From NCBI RefSeq assembly GCF_964030845.1, contig NZ_OZ034983.1, positions 1,612,001-1,676,000 on the forward strand: a stretch of 64,000 bases of DNA, written 5' to 3'. Made by a program: the position numbers and the translations under genes. Below the pieces are notes generated by a model. The model was not told where the DNA came from. It saw only the letters and a program-made list of their open reading frames with translations, and ran no database searches. This document shows, one piece after another, positions 26,507 through 35,923 of the stretch. The stretch is from Candidatus Fukatsuia endosymbiont of Tuberolachnus salignus (GTDB lineage Bacteria > Pseudomonadota > Gammaproteobacteria > Enterobacterales > Enterobacteriaceae). Position 1 is the stretch's first letter, and each line of letters starts with the position of its first letter.

Positions 26507-27676
26507 TCACTCCTGTAAACGTTCTTCAATGATACCACCGCCGAGGCAAATTTCACCCTGATAAAAGACAGCGGATTGACCTGGTGTCACAGCCGCAACA
26601 GGATGATCAAAACGAACGTCAACACCTTGTTCATCCTGTGGTTGAGTAACATATAGTTTGGTGACATGGGACTCAGTAACCTGTGGTTTAATAGCAGGCT
26701 TGGGAATCAGGGTGCAGGGAATATCCTGCTGACGATAGCGGGTTTTCACTGTACAACGTAATGGTGTGGTCAAGGGTTGAGGATTTACCCAGTGCAACTG
26801 TTGAGCAACAAGTCCCTGTGACATCAGCCGTGGGTGTTGCGGCCCTTGTGCCACCAGTAAAATATTTTCAGCGACATTTTTATCGACGACATACCAAGGA
26901 TCTTCATTCCCTTCCTGGGTGCCGCCAATCCCTAAACCTTTGCGTTGACCCAAAGTATGGTACATCAGCCCCTGATGCCGCCCGAGTTTTTTTCCGTCGA
27001 CGCTAACAATCGGACCAGGCTGAGAGGACAGATATCGACGAAGAAAATCCCGAAATTTACGTTCACCAATAAAACAAATGCCAGTCGAATCTTTCTTTTT
27101 GGCCGTCACTAAACCTTGTTGCTCAGCAATACGACGCACAGTGGGTTTTTCCAGTTCACCCAGTGGAAACAGACTTTTTACCATTTGAGGCTGACTAAGG
27201 GTATAAAGAAAATAACTTTGATCTTTATTATCATCTAAACCTCGGAGCAGGTAGCTTTTACCCTGGGCATCCTGTTTGTGGCGTACATAATGACCTGTCG
27301 CGATATAATCCGCGCCCAGATCTTCGGTCGCAAATGCCAAAAACGCATTAAATTTAATTTCTTTATTGCACAGGATATCCGGATTCGGTGTACGTCCCGC
27401 TTGATACTCCGCCAGGAAGAAGGCAAAAACGTTATCCCAATATTCTGCGGCAAAGTTAACAGTGTGCAATTCGATACCTAACTTATCACATACCGCTCGC
27501 GCATCTTGAAGATCCTGCGCCGCCGCGCAATACTCTTGATCATCGTCTTCTTCCCAGTTTTTCATAAATAGACCGGCAACCTGATATCCCTGTTGCTGTA
27601 ACAGGTAGGCGGAAACAGAAGAATCGACACCGCCGGACATACCGACAATGACTTTTTTCTGGCTATTATCTGACAT
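26507..27676 (-). CDS. mnmA: tRNA-specific 2-thiouridylase MnmA
   Basis: It makes the 2-thio group of U34 in tRNA-Lys, -Glu and -Gln, using sulfur relayed from IscS. The PP-loop VGMSGGVDSSVSAYLL is present, with the catalytic Cys pair in NPDILCNKEIKF and DSTGICFIGERKFRDFL. At 389 residues it is longer than E. coli MnmA (368). The excess is mainly a Val-Thr-rich insertion in the C-terminal beta-barrel (PAIKPQVTESHVTKLYVTQ, then PQDEQG). Genes rluE and nudJ, which separate it from icd in E. coli, are absent. Confidence 0.96.
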   Translation of the reverse strand: MSDNSQKKVIVGMSGGVDSSVSAYLLQQQGYQVAGLFMKNWEEDDDQEYCAAAQDLQDARAVCDKLGIELHTVNFAAEYWDNVFAFFLAEYQAGRTPNPDILCNKEIKFNAFLAFATEDLGADYIATGHYVRHKQDAQGKSYLLRGLDDNKDQSYFLYTLSQPQMVKSLFPLGELEKPTVRRIAEQQGLVTAKKKDSTGICFIGERKFRDFLRRYLSSQPGPIVSVDGKKLGRHQGLMYHTLGQRKGLGIGGTQEGNEDPWYVVDKNVAENILLVAQGPQHPRLMSQGLVAQQLHWVNPQPLTTPLRCTVKTRYRQQDIPCTLIPKPAIKPQVTESHVTKLYVTQPQDEQGVDVRFDHPVAAVTPGQSAVFYQGEICLGGGIIEERLQE

Positions 27677-27893
27677 GTCAATCTCACTAACTTAATTAGG
27701 ATGCCGGAAAAACCGTAGTACAGAAAGCGTCGGATTCTATCACGTCGCCTCTTGAAGCGCATTACTGAAAAGGGTGAGTTGTGAAAAGGAGAATGGCTGA
27801 AATTCCTTTTGCATTGGCGTACGAGCAATATTCCAGTACTATTGATCACAGTATGACAACCTATTAACAACCTATTTGTCGCAGGAGAAGTTG

Positions 27894-29174
27894 ATGAAAA
27901 ATAAAGTCGTTGTTCCGACAGAGGGTAAGAAAATCTCTCTTGATGCTCAAGGAAAATTAGTTGTTCCATGTGAGCCGATCATACCCTTTATTGAAGGTGA
28001 TGGTATCGGCGTCGACATCACGCCTGCGATGAAACGCGTGGTAGATGCTGCAGTTGAAAAGGCTTACTCAAAACAGCGTAAAATAGCCTGGATGGAAATT
28101 TATGCCGGTGAAAAAGCTAAATGTCATTATGGAAAAGATAGCGATGGCAATGATGTTTGGTTGCCTGATGAAACCGTCGATTTAATTAAAGAATATCGGG
28201 TTGCCATTAAAGGACCATTAACTACCCCAGTAGGGGGAGGGATCCGATCCTTAAACGTTGCTTTGCGTCAACGGCTTGATTTGTATATTTGTTTACGCCC
28301 CGTACGTTATTTTACCGGCACACCAAGCCCGCTAAAACAGCCTGAATTAACGAATATGGTCATTTTTCGCGAAAACTCGGAAGATATTTATGCTGGTATC
28401 GAATGGCAAGCGGGCTCTCTAGAAGCGAATAACGTCATAAAATTTCTCCGTGACGAAATGAAGGTCACTTCACTGCGCTTCCCTAAAAACTGCGGTATTG
28501 GCATCAAACCTTGTTCAAAGGAAGGCACTGAACGCTTAGTACGTGCGGCAATTCAGTACGCGATTGAGCATGATCGTGAATCGGTGACCTTGGTCCATAA
28601 AGGTAACATCATGAAATTTACTGAAGGTGCCTTTAAAGACTGGGGTTATCGGTTAGCTCGCGAAGAATTTTCTGGTGATCTCATCGATGAAGGTCCTTGG
28701 GTTAAAATCAAAAATCCAGATCCAGATCCAGATAACGGCAAGGACATCATCATCAAAGATGTGATTGCTGATGCTTTCTTACAGCAAATTTTATTGCGTC
28801 CAGAAGAATATGACGTCATTGCCTGTATGAATCTCAATGGTGATTATATTTCCGATGCCTTAGCAGCACAGGTAGGGGGGATTGGTATCGCACCTGGGGC
28901 GAATATTGGGTCTGATTGTGCACTGTTTGAAGCCACTCATGGCACTGCGCCAAAGTATGCCGGTCAAGACAAAGTCAATCCAGGTTCCATCATTCTTTCT
29001 GCAGAAATGATGCTACGCCATATGGGTTGGCATGAAGCCGCTCAGCTGATTATCAATGGTGTTGAGGGGGCGATTAAAAACAAGACAGTGACCTATGATT
29101 TTGAACGTTTGCTAGCAGATGCTAAATTGCGAAAATGTAGCGAATTCGCTGAAAATATCATCGAAAATATGTAA
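27894..29174 (+). CDS. icd: NADP-dependent isocitrate dehydrogenase
   Basis: This TCA-cycle enzyme oxidises isocitrate to 2-oxoglutarate. It has 426 residues (E. coli 416). The regulatory phosphorylation Ser lies in GGGIRSLNVALRQ, and the substrate/metal region NLNGDYISDALAAQVGG and the NADP-site region HGTAPKYAGQDKVNPGS are intact. ATG 27894 follows AGGAGAAG closely and gives MKNKVVVPTEGKK. Small in-frame insertions occur: KDSDGND near residue 80, and a DPDPD stretch coded by three CCAGAT repeats at 28715-28732. Confidence 0.96.
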   Translation: MKNKVVVPTEGKKISLDAQGKLVVPCEPIIPFIEGDGIGVDITPAMKRVVDAAVEKAYSKQRKIAWMEIYAGEKAKCHYGKDSDGNDVWLPDETVDLIKEYRVAIKGPLTTPVGGGIRSLNVALRQRLDLYICLRPVRYFTGTPSPLKQPELTNMVIFRENSEDIYAGIEWQAGSLEANNVIKFLRDEMKVTSLRFPKNCGIGIKPCSKEGTERLVRAAIQYAIEHDRESVTLVHKGNIMKFTEGAFKDWGYRLAREEFSGDLIDEGPWVKIKNPDPDPDNGKDIIIKDVIADAFLQQILLRPEEYDVIACMNLNGDYISDALAAQVGGIGIAPGANIGSDCALFEATHGTAPKYAGQDKVNPGSIILSAEMMLRHMGWHEAAQLIINGVEGAIKNKTVTYDFERLLADAKLRKCSEFAENIIENM

Positions 29175-29226
29175 ATAAACAAGAAAGTAATATTATTCAG
29201 TACTCGACATTCTCAAGAGAGATAAC

Positions 29227-29724
29227 ATGATGGATCATAAAAAACGCTCGAGTAAAGAGCTTGATCGTATTGATCGCAATATCCTCAATGAACTACAAAA
29301 AGAGGGGCGCATATCAAACGTCAAGCTGGCAGAACGTGTCGGCTTAACGCCGACACCCTGTATAGAAAGGGTTCGTCGCTTAGAAAAAGAAAATTTTATT
29401 CATGGTTACACGGCGCTGCTTAATCCACAATATCTGGATGCAGCGCTGTTGGTACTGGTTAAAATTACACTAAATCGGGGTACTCCCGATGTCTTTGAGC
29501 AATTTAATACAGCGGTGCAGAAACTTGAAGAAATTCAGGAATGTCACCTGGTATCAGGCGATTTTGACTATTTATTAAAAATCCGCGTATCCGATATGTC
29601 TGCTTACCGTAAATTGTTGTGTGATACTTTGCTACGTCTCCCTGGCGTCAATGACACTCGTACGTACGTAACAATGCAAGAAGTCAAACAAAGCAGCAAG
29701 CTACCCATTAAAACTAGCCGATAA
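29227..29724 (+). CDS. lrp: Leucine-responsive regulatory protein Lrp
   Basis: This global feast/famine regulator has 165 residues (E. coli 164). The N-terminal helix-turn-helix (ILNELQKEGRISNVKLAERV, then GLTPTPCIERVRRLE) is followed by the leucine-sensing RAM domain (DVFEQFNTAVQKLEEIQECH, DFDYLLKIRV). It lies upstream of ftsK, as in E. coli. Its retention while other regulators decay suggests it is still needed. Confidence 0.96.
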   Translation: MMDHKKRSSKELDRIDRNILNELQKEGRISNVKLAERVGLTPTPCIERVRRLEKENFIHGYTALLNPQYLDAALLVLVKITLNRGTPDVFEQFNTAVQKLEEIQECHLVSGDFDYLLKIRVSDMSAYRKLLCDTLLRLPGVNDTRTYVTMQEVKQSSKLPIKTSR

Positions 29725-29764
29725 GATATAAGGTGGATGCAAAACCTGAATAATTCAGTTATTA

Positions 29765-29784
29765 TACTGTTTTTTAATACAGTT
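29765..29784 (+). promoter_or_regulatory. LexA box upstream of ftsK
   Basis: The sequence has CTGT, eight AT-rich bases, then ACAG (29767-29782), extended to TACTGT and ACAGTT. This is the perfect core of the SOS operator. It sits 55 bases before ftsK, which is SOS-inducible (dinH) in E. coli through a LexA site in the same lrp-ftsK gap. Confidence 0.75.
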
Positions 29785-29839
29785 TTAACGCTTTTGACGT
29801 TGCGATCCCGCTCTCTTCACCGAACCTGGAGGATCCCTC

Positions 29840-32467
29840 TTGAGCCAAGAATATACGCCAACGAAAGCAGTGATCTTTAAAAAATTCAGTCCTGGGCGGT
29901 TATTGCTTGAAGCTGCGCTTGTTGTGGTGATTATTTTAGCAGCCTGTCTGATGGTTATGCTATTAAGTTTTGATCCCTCAGATCCTAGCTGGTCACAAAC
30001 AGCTTGGCATGAACCTATTCATAATCTTGGTGGTACTGTGGGAGCCTGGTTGGCAGACACCCTGTTTTTTATTTTTGGTGTATTGGCTTATGCCATTCCC
30101 TTGATGATAGTGATCTTATGTCAAATAATTTTTCGTCAGCTCAGCAGCAATAAATATGTTGATTATTTTTCTTTAGCTTTACGTTTAATTGGTACTTTGG
30201 CGTTAATTCTCACCTCCTGCGGCCTGGCTGCGCTCAGTGTTGACGATCATTATTATTTTGCTTCTGGAGGTGTCATCGGCAGTTTGCTCAGCAATGCGAT
30301 GTTGCCAAGCTTCAAAGGTGTTACTGCAACTTTAATTTTATTACTCGTGTGGGGAATAGGTTTCACGCTTTTCACCAGTTGGTCATGGCTGTTAATAGCA
30401 GAAAAGACAGGCAGTATGGTATTAACTGCAATGGCTTTTATCCGTAATAATAGGTCTATTGAAGCAGCACAAGATCATGATGTGAATCACGATATGCATA
30501 TCGATAGCAATGATATTACTTTAACCTCTGTCGTACCACCCTTGGTTGTATCACCAACAGCTATTAACACTGTCATGCCAGAGGCAATTGCCGCAGAGGC
30601 TATCACGACTGAGATTATCGATATCGAAACTTTCTATGCTGAAACTGTTGCTGCAGAGACTATTTTCGCAGAGAGTATTGCTGTAAAAATTGTGTCAGAG
30701 ACCGTAGCAGTAGAAACTCTCGTAGCAAAGGCCGTTGCTACTGAGATTATCGATATTCAAGCTATCCCCGAAACGGCCATAACAAAGGCTGTTAATGTTG
30801 ATGACGATGCTTTATTTTCTGCGACTTCGATCGTTCACAGTAAAGTTAAAGATGATCCCCCTTCATACTCTCAGCAGCGAGAAACACTAATTAGACCGCT
30901 GCCTGATCAGCAGACACCGCTTGTTCCAGCGATGGACAGTTTGATCCATCCATTTTTGATGCGTAACGATCAACCTTTACAAAGACCGACAACACCTTTG
31001 CCAACACTGGATTTACTGGCAGTGCCCCCAACGGAGGAAAAACCGGTAGATATGTTTGCCTTAGAGAAAACGGCTCGCCTGGTAGAAACACGTTTGGCGG
31101 ATTATCGTGTCAAAGCCAAAGTTGTTGAAATTTCTCCAGGCCCAGTGATCACCCGTTTCGCCCTGGATTTAGCACCAGGGGTAAAAGCGGCACGTATTTC
31201 AGGTTTATCACGTGATTTAGCACGTTCTCTCTCCGCTATTGCAGTACGTGTGGTAGAGGTGATCCCAGGTGAACCTTACGTAGGTTTGGAGTTACCGAAC
31301 AAAGACCGCCAAACCGTCTATCTACGAGAAGTGCTTAACTGTGCCAAATTTCGTGCGACTCACTCGCCGCTTGCCATGGTTTTAGGAAAAGATATTGCGG
31401 GACAACCGGTGATCGCAGATTTGGCAAAAATGCCTCATCTCCTGGTGGCAGGTACGACAGGTTCGGGTAAATCCGTCGGCGTGAACGCCATGATCCTGAG
31501 TATCTTGTATAAAGCGACACCGGATGAAGTGCGTTTTATCATGATTGATCCCAAAATGTTAGAGCTTTCAGTTTATGAAGGCATCCCTCACTTATTAACC
31601 GAAGTCGTAACGGATATGAAAGATGCGGCCAATGCATTGCGTTGGTGTGTGGGTGAAATGGAACGTCGCTATAAACTGATGTCTGCATTAGGGGTACGTA
31701 ATCTTGCAAGCTACAACGATAGGATCGAACAAGCTGAAGAAATGGGACGCCCAATCCCTGATCCCTTCTGGAAACCCAACGAAAGTATGGCGCTTTCTCC
31801 ACCCGTGTTGGAAAAACTACCTTACATTGTGGTGATGGTAGATGAATTCGCTGATCTCATGATGACTGTTGGTAAAAAAGTAGAAGAACTGATCACGCGC
31901 CTAGCACAAAAAGCGCGTGCTGCCGGTATCCATCTCGTATTGGCAACGCAACGCCCGTCAGTTGATGTTATTACTGGCCTGATTAAAGCGAATATTCCAA
32001 CACGTATTGCTTTTACTGTATCGAGTAAGATTGATTCGCGTACTATTCTTGATCAAGCAGGAGCAGAGTCTTTACTGGGAATGGGAGATATGCTCTATAT
32101 GGCACCCAATTCCTCGATACCAATCCGCGTACACGGCGCCTTTGTGCGTGATCAAGAGGTTCATGCCGTGGTTAGCGATTGGAAAGCACGTGGGCGCCCC
32201 CAATACATAGAAGATATTCTCAACACCAGTGAAGAAGAAACCGCTAATGCAGGGATTAATAACACTGAAGAACTGGATCCACTCTTTGACCAGGCAGTCA
32301 ATTTTGTGCTGGAAAAACGGCGTGCATCGATTTCCGCTGTACAACGGCAATTCCGTATCGGCTATAATCGTGCCGCTCGGATTATTGAACAAATGGAGGC
32401 ACAACAGATTGTCAGTTCCCCAGGCCATAACGGCAACCGTGAAGTCTTAGCTCCAAAGGTACAATAA
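29840..32467 (+). CDS. ftsK: DNA translocase FtsK
   Basis: This is a septal DNA pump that moves chromosomes toward dif and activates XerCD. TTG 29840 is chosen (GGAGG 8 bases upstream; the product MSQEYTPTKAV fits Yersinia FtsK). The N-terminal membrane domain (about 1-200, several spans) is followed by a linker of only about 220 residues, then the motor with Walker A GTTGSGKSVGVN (from residue 538) and Walker B VVMVDEFADLMM, and the C-terminal gamma winged helix (SISAVQRQFRIGYNRAARII) that reads KOPS. Total length is 875 residues against 1329 in E. coli; the difference is in the linker, which here contains degenerate Ala/Glu/Thr/Ile repeats (EAIAAEAITTEIIDIETF). A dif-like target lies at 57774. 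Confidence 0.95.
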   Translation: MSQEYTPTKAVIFKKFSPGRLLLEAALVVVIILAACLMVMLLSFDPSDPSWSQTAWHEPIHNLGGTVGAWLADTLFFIFGVLAYAIPLMIVILCQIIFRQLSSNKYVDYFSLALRLIGTLALILTSCGLAALSVDDHYYFASGGVIGSLLSNAMLPSFKGVTATLILLLVWGIGFTLFTSWSWLLIAEKTGSMVLTAMAFIRNNRSIEAAQDHDVNHDMHIDSNDITLTSVVPPLVVSPTAINTVMPEAIAAEAITTEIIDIETFYAETVAAETIFAESIAVKIVSETVAVETLVAKAVATEIIDIQAIPETAITKAVNVDDDALFSATSIVHSKVKDDPPSYSQQRETLIRPLPDQQTPLVPAMDSLIHPFLMRNDQPLQRPTTPLPTLDLLAVPPTEEKPVDMFALEKTARLVETRLADYRVKAKVVEISPGPVITRFALDLAPGVKAARISGLSRDLARSLSAIAVRVVEVIPGEPYVGLELPNKDRQTVYLREVLNCAKFRATHSPLAMVLGKDIAGQPVIADLAKMPHLLVAGTTGSGKSVGVNAMILSILYKATPDEVRFIMIDPKMLELSVYEGIPHLLTEVVTDMKDAANALRWCVGEMERRYKLMSALGVRNLASYNDRIEQAEEMGRPIPDPFWKPNESMALSPPVLEKLPYIVVMVDEFADLMMTVGKKVEELITRLAQKARAAGIHLVLATQRPSVDVITGLIKANIPTRIAFTVSSKIDSRTILDQAGAESLLGMGDMLYMAPNSSIPIRVHGAFVRDQEVHAVVSDWKARGRPQYIEDILNTSEEETANAGINNTEELDPLFDQAVNFVLEKRRASISAVQRQFRIGYNRAARIIEQMEAQQIVSSPGHNGNREVLAPKVQ

Positions 32468-32471
32468 AATT

Positions 32472-33113
32472 ATGAATGTATTCTGTGTCATGAAGAAACC
32501 ACGCGTTTGGTTTTTCGGTGTTAATCTTTTGTTGTCCAGTCTGGTTGCTACACCCATTTTCGCCGCGGCCACTCAAGATCTACAAACACGCCTCGGCAAA
32601 GTAACCAGTTTTCATGCCACTTTTTCACAGCGAGTGACTAGCGCTGAAGGCACAGTAATACAACATGGAAAAGGAAAATTATGGATAAAACGCCCGAATC
32701 TTTTCAATTGGCAGATGACATCGCCGGATGAAAACGTATTGATTTCTGATGGTAAAACATTGTGGTTTTATAATCCATTTGTCGAACAAGCAACCGCAAC
32801 TTGGTTAAAAGATGCCACGAGTAACACACCATTCATGTTGATCACGCGTAATGATCCCGCTGATTGGCAACAATATAACGTCAAACAACAAGGCGATGAT
32901 TTTGAATTAACCCCTAAAACGGCCAATGGCAACCTAAAGCAATTTGCGATTACCGTAACAGCCGACGGGGTTATTAAAACTTTTTCTGCCGTTGAACAAG
33001 ATGGTCAACGGAGTGCTTATGTTTTACAAGAACAGCCAAACAGCACCATTGATGCTGACAAATTTAAATTTAGCTTGCCGAAGGGCGTCACATTGGACGA
33101 TCAGCGTCAATAA
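32472..33113 (+). CDS. lolA: Outer-membrane lipoprotein carrier protein LolA
   Basis: This periplasmic chaperone carries lipoproteins from LolCDE to LolB. It has a signal peptide (hydrophobic core FGVNLLLSSLVATPIFA, likely cut after FAA) and then the LolA fold (TFSQRVTSAEGTVIQHGKGK, LWIKRPNLFNW, TLWFYNPFVEQATATWL). It has 213 residues from ATG 32472. Starting at the second ATG (32490, MKKPRVW) would give 207, nearer to E. coli (203). It starts 4 bases after the ftsK stop and precedes rarA, as in E. coli. Confidence 0.95.
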   Translation: MNVFCVMKKPRVWFFGVNLLLSSLVATPIFAAATQDLQTRLGKVTSFHATFSQRVTSAEGTVIQHGKGKLWIKRPNLFNWQMTSPDENVLISDGKTLWFYNPFVEQATATWLKDATSNTPFMLITRNDPADWQQYNVKQQGDDFELTPKTANGNLKQFAITVTADGVIKTFSAVEQDGQRSAYVLQEQPNSTIDADKFKFSLPKGVTLDDQRQ

Positions 33114-33196
33114 TACGCAACCTTATGTGGTGAATACTCATTTATTAAGCGCATTTTTGACGAAGTCATAGATCTTGAATAGGCTCTGAAATCAAT

Positions 33197-34540
33197 ATGA
33201 GTAATTTGCCCTTGGATTTTTCCCAAAACTCACTCCAACCATTAGCGGCGCGTATGCGACCGTCAACCTTGGCAGAGTATATTGGTCAGCGCCATCTGCT
33301 AGCATCAGGTAAAGCACTACCCCGTGCTATCGAAGCAGGACAATTACATTCAATGATCCTATGGGGACCACCAGGGACAGGTAAAACCACTTTAGCGGAA
33401 TTGATCGCTGGTTATGGCAACGCAGATGTAGAACGTCTATTAGCGGTCACTGCGGGGGTCAAAGATATTCGGCAAGCTGTCGAACGGGCGCAGCACAATC
33501 GTCATGTGGGACGGCGTACGCTACTTTTCGTTGACGAAGTTCACCGTTTTAATAAAAGCCAACAAGATGCTTTTTTACCCTATATAGAAAATGGGACTCT
33601 CATTTTTATTGGAGCCACAACGGAAAACCCCTCATTTGAATTGAACTCCGCTCTGCTTTCACGTGCAAAGGTTTATTTACTCAAAGTTTTAAGCACCGCT
33701 GAAATAGAGAAAGTATTGGATCAAGCTATGACCGATCACCGGCGCGGTTACGGTGGACAAAATATTATCTTGCCGGATGAAACACGCTGCATGATGGCAG
33801 CATGGGTTGCGGGTGATGCACGTCGAGCGCTAAATACTCTCGAAATGATGTCGGATATAGCGGAAATTGACAGCAATGGTATTCGTGTACTCACCCCTGA
33901 ATTATTACAACAAATTCTAGGCGAGCGCAGTGCGCGTTTTGATAATAAAGGGGATCGTTATTACGATTTGATCTCGGCATTACATAAATCGGTGCGTGGT
34001 TCAGCACCGGATGCCGCGTTATATTGGTACGCACGCATTATTACTGCCGGAGGCGATCCCTTGTATGTGGCACGTCGTCTGCTGGCGATAGCCTCTGAAG
34101 ACATTGGCAATGCTGATCCACGAGCGATGCAAATAGCAATATCTGCCTGGGATTGTTTTACTCGGGTTGGTGCTGCTGAAGGGGAGAGGGCAATAGCACA
34201 GGCTATTATTTATCTGTCTTGCGCTGCGAAAAGTAATGCGGTTTACAATGCATTTAACGCGGCGTTACATGATGCGCACCAAAGACCTGATTTTGATGTG
34301 CCCGCGCATTTACGTAACGCACCAACCCATTTAATGAAAAAAGAAGGCTTAGCAGCAGAATATCGCTATGCCCATGATGAGCCACATGCTTATGCAGCCG
34401 GCGAGAATTATTTTCCAGCGGAAATGGCAGAGACTCACTACTATTCTCCATCCTCACGTGGTCTTGAAGGTAAAATCGCTGAAAAATTGACATGGTTAGC
34501 TCAACAAGACGAAAATAGCTCGATAAAACGTTACCAATAA
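33197..34540 (+). CDS. rarA: Replication-associated recombination protein RarA (MgsA)
   Basis: This AAA+ ATPase, related to clamp loaders, acts at stalled replication forks. It has 447 residues, the same as E. coli. Walker A is GPPGTGKTTLAE, Walker B is LLFVDEVHRFNKSQQDAFLP and sensor 1 is IGATTENPSFELN. The C-terminal part (AALYWYARIITAGGDPLYVA, RRLLAIASEDIGNADP) matches the tetramerisation domain. It appears intact. Confidence 0.96.
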   Translation: MSNLPLDFSQNSLQPLAARMRPSTLAEYIGQRHLLASGKALPRAIEAGQLHSMILWGPPGTGKTTLAELIAGYGNADVERLLAVTAGVKDIRQAVERAQHNRHVGRRTLLFVDEVHRFNKSQQDAFLPYIENGTLIFIGATTENPSFELNSALLSRAKVYLLKVLSTAEIEKVLDQAMTDHRRGYGGQNIILPDETRCMMAAWVAGDARRALNTLEMMSDIAEIDSNGIRVLTPELLQQILGERSARFDNKGDRYYDLISALHKSVRGSAPDAALYWYARIITAGGDPLYVARRLLAIASEDIGNADPRAMQIAISAWDCFTRVGAAEGERAIAQAIIYLSCAAKSNAVYNAFNAALHDAHQRPDFDVPAHLRNAPTHLMKKEGLAAEYRYAHDEPHAYAAGENYFPAEMAETHYYSPSSRGLEGKIAEKLTWLAQQDENSSIKRYQ

Positions 34541-34587
34541 CCCCAAAATGTGCCTCCATTTTTATAATGAAAACAACAGGATAAATA

Positions 34588-35883
34588 ATGCTCGATCCTA
34601 ATATACTGCGCAATGATCTGGATAAGGTTGCTGAAAAACTGGTTCGTAGAGGTTTTAAACTTGATACCGATTTATTGCGCACACAAGAAGAACAGCGTAA
34701 ACGTTTACAGGTTGAAAAAGAAAATTTAGAGGCAAAACGCAATTCAGATTCGAAATTGATCGCCGCTGCTAAGGCACGTGGTGAAGATATTGAACCATTA
34801 CGCCTTGAAATGAGTCAGTTAGGTATACAGCTCGACACAACCAAAACAGAACTCGAGCAGTTACAAAAAGACATCTCTGATATTACGTTGTCACTTCCTA
34901 ATCTACCTGATGATTCGGTACCTAATGGTAAAGATGAAAAAGACAACAAAGAAATTAGCCGTTGGGGGGAACCCCGTAAGTATAACTTTAAGGTCAGGGA
35001 TCATGTCGAATTAGGTGATATAACGGGCGGACTGGATTTTGCTGCTGCCGTCAAACTAACAGGAACACGTTTTGTAGTGATGAAAGGGCAGATTGCTCGT
35101 CTGCACCGTGCTTTGTCGCAATTTATGTTAGATCTGCATACTGGTGAAGAGCATGGTTATCAAGAAGTCTACGTCCCTTATTTGGTCAACCACGCAACTC
35201 TTTTTGGGACAGGGCAACTCCCTAAATTTGGTGATGACCTGTTTCATAGTAAACCCTTGGCAGAGGAGTCGGAGAGCAGTAACTATGCGTTAATCCCGAC
35301 GGCAGAAGTACCGCTGACTAATTTGGTACGTGATGAAATCCTGGAAGAAGCGGCTTTACCCTTGAAGATGACCGCACATACCCCTTGTTTCCGTTCTGAA
35401 GCGGGGTCTTATGGTCGTGATACTCGAGGTTTGATCCGTATGCATCAGTTCGATAAAGTGGAACTGGTACAGATTGTCAACCCGGCAGAGTCGATGACAG
35501 CGTTGGAAGAATTAACCCGCCATGCTGAAAAAGTTTTGCAACTATTGGAGTTGCCTTATCGCAAAATGTTGCTTTGTACGGGGGATATGGGTGCAAATTC
35601 CTGTAAGACTTACGATCTAGAGGTCTGGTTACCCGCACAAGATACGTATCGAGAGATTTCATCCTGTTCCAATATGGGTGATTTTCAGGCACGTCGTATG
35701 CAGGCGCGTTATCGCAAAAAAAATGAGACGAAACCCTGTCTGGTTCACACGCTAAATGGTTCTGGGCTAGCGGTGGGACGTACTCTGGTAGCAGTGCTGG
35801 AAAATAACCAGCAAGCTGATGGTCGTATCCAGGTTCCACAGGTGTTACGCCCTTATATGAAGGGGTTAGAATATATTGGCTGA
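34588..35883 (+). CDS. serS: Seryl-tRNA synthetase
   Basis: This class II synthetase charges tRNA-Ser. It has 431 residues (E. coli 430). The N-terminal antiparallel coiled coil (about 30-100) grips the long variable arm. Class II motif 2 is TPCFRSEAGSYGRDTRGLIR and motif 3 is LNGSGLAVGRTLVAVLENNQ. One of its substrates, tRNA-Ser(GGA), is encoded at 49299. Confidence 0.97.
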   Translation: MLDPNILRNDLDKVAEKLVRRGFKLDTDLLRTQEEQRKRLQVEKENLEAKRNSDSKLIAAAKARGEDIEPLRLEMSQLGIQLDTTKTELEQLQKDISDITLSLPNLPDDSVPNGKDEKDNKEISRWGEPRKYNFKVRDHVELGDITGGLDFAAAVKLTGTRFVVMKGQIARLHRALSQFMLDLHTGEEHGYQEVYVPYLVNHATLFGTGQLPKFGDDLFHSKPLAEESESSNYALIPTAEVPLTNLVRDEILEEAALPLKMTAHTPCFRSEAGSYGRDTRGLIRMHQFDKVELVQIVNPAESMTALEELTRHAEKVLQLLELPYRKMLLCTGDMGANSCKTYDLEVWLPAQDTYREISSCSNMGDFQARRMQARYRKKNETKPCLVHTLNGSGLAVGRTLVAVLENNQQADGRIQVPQVLRPYMKGLEYIG

Positions 35884-35914
35884 TAGGCTAATAGAATGCC
35901 GGTGCTCAGCCAAT
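35875..35914 (+). terminator. Candidate terminator at the end of serS
   Basis: ATTGGCTGA, which contains the serS stop, pairs perfectly with TCAGCCAAT 22 bases later, and TTTTGG follows. The long loop makes this tentative. Confidence 0.4.
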
Positions 35915-35923
35915 TTTGGTGCT

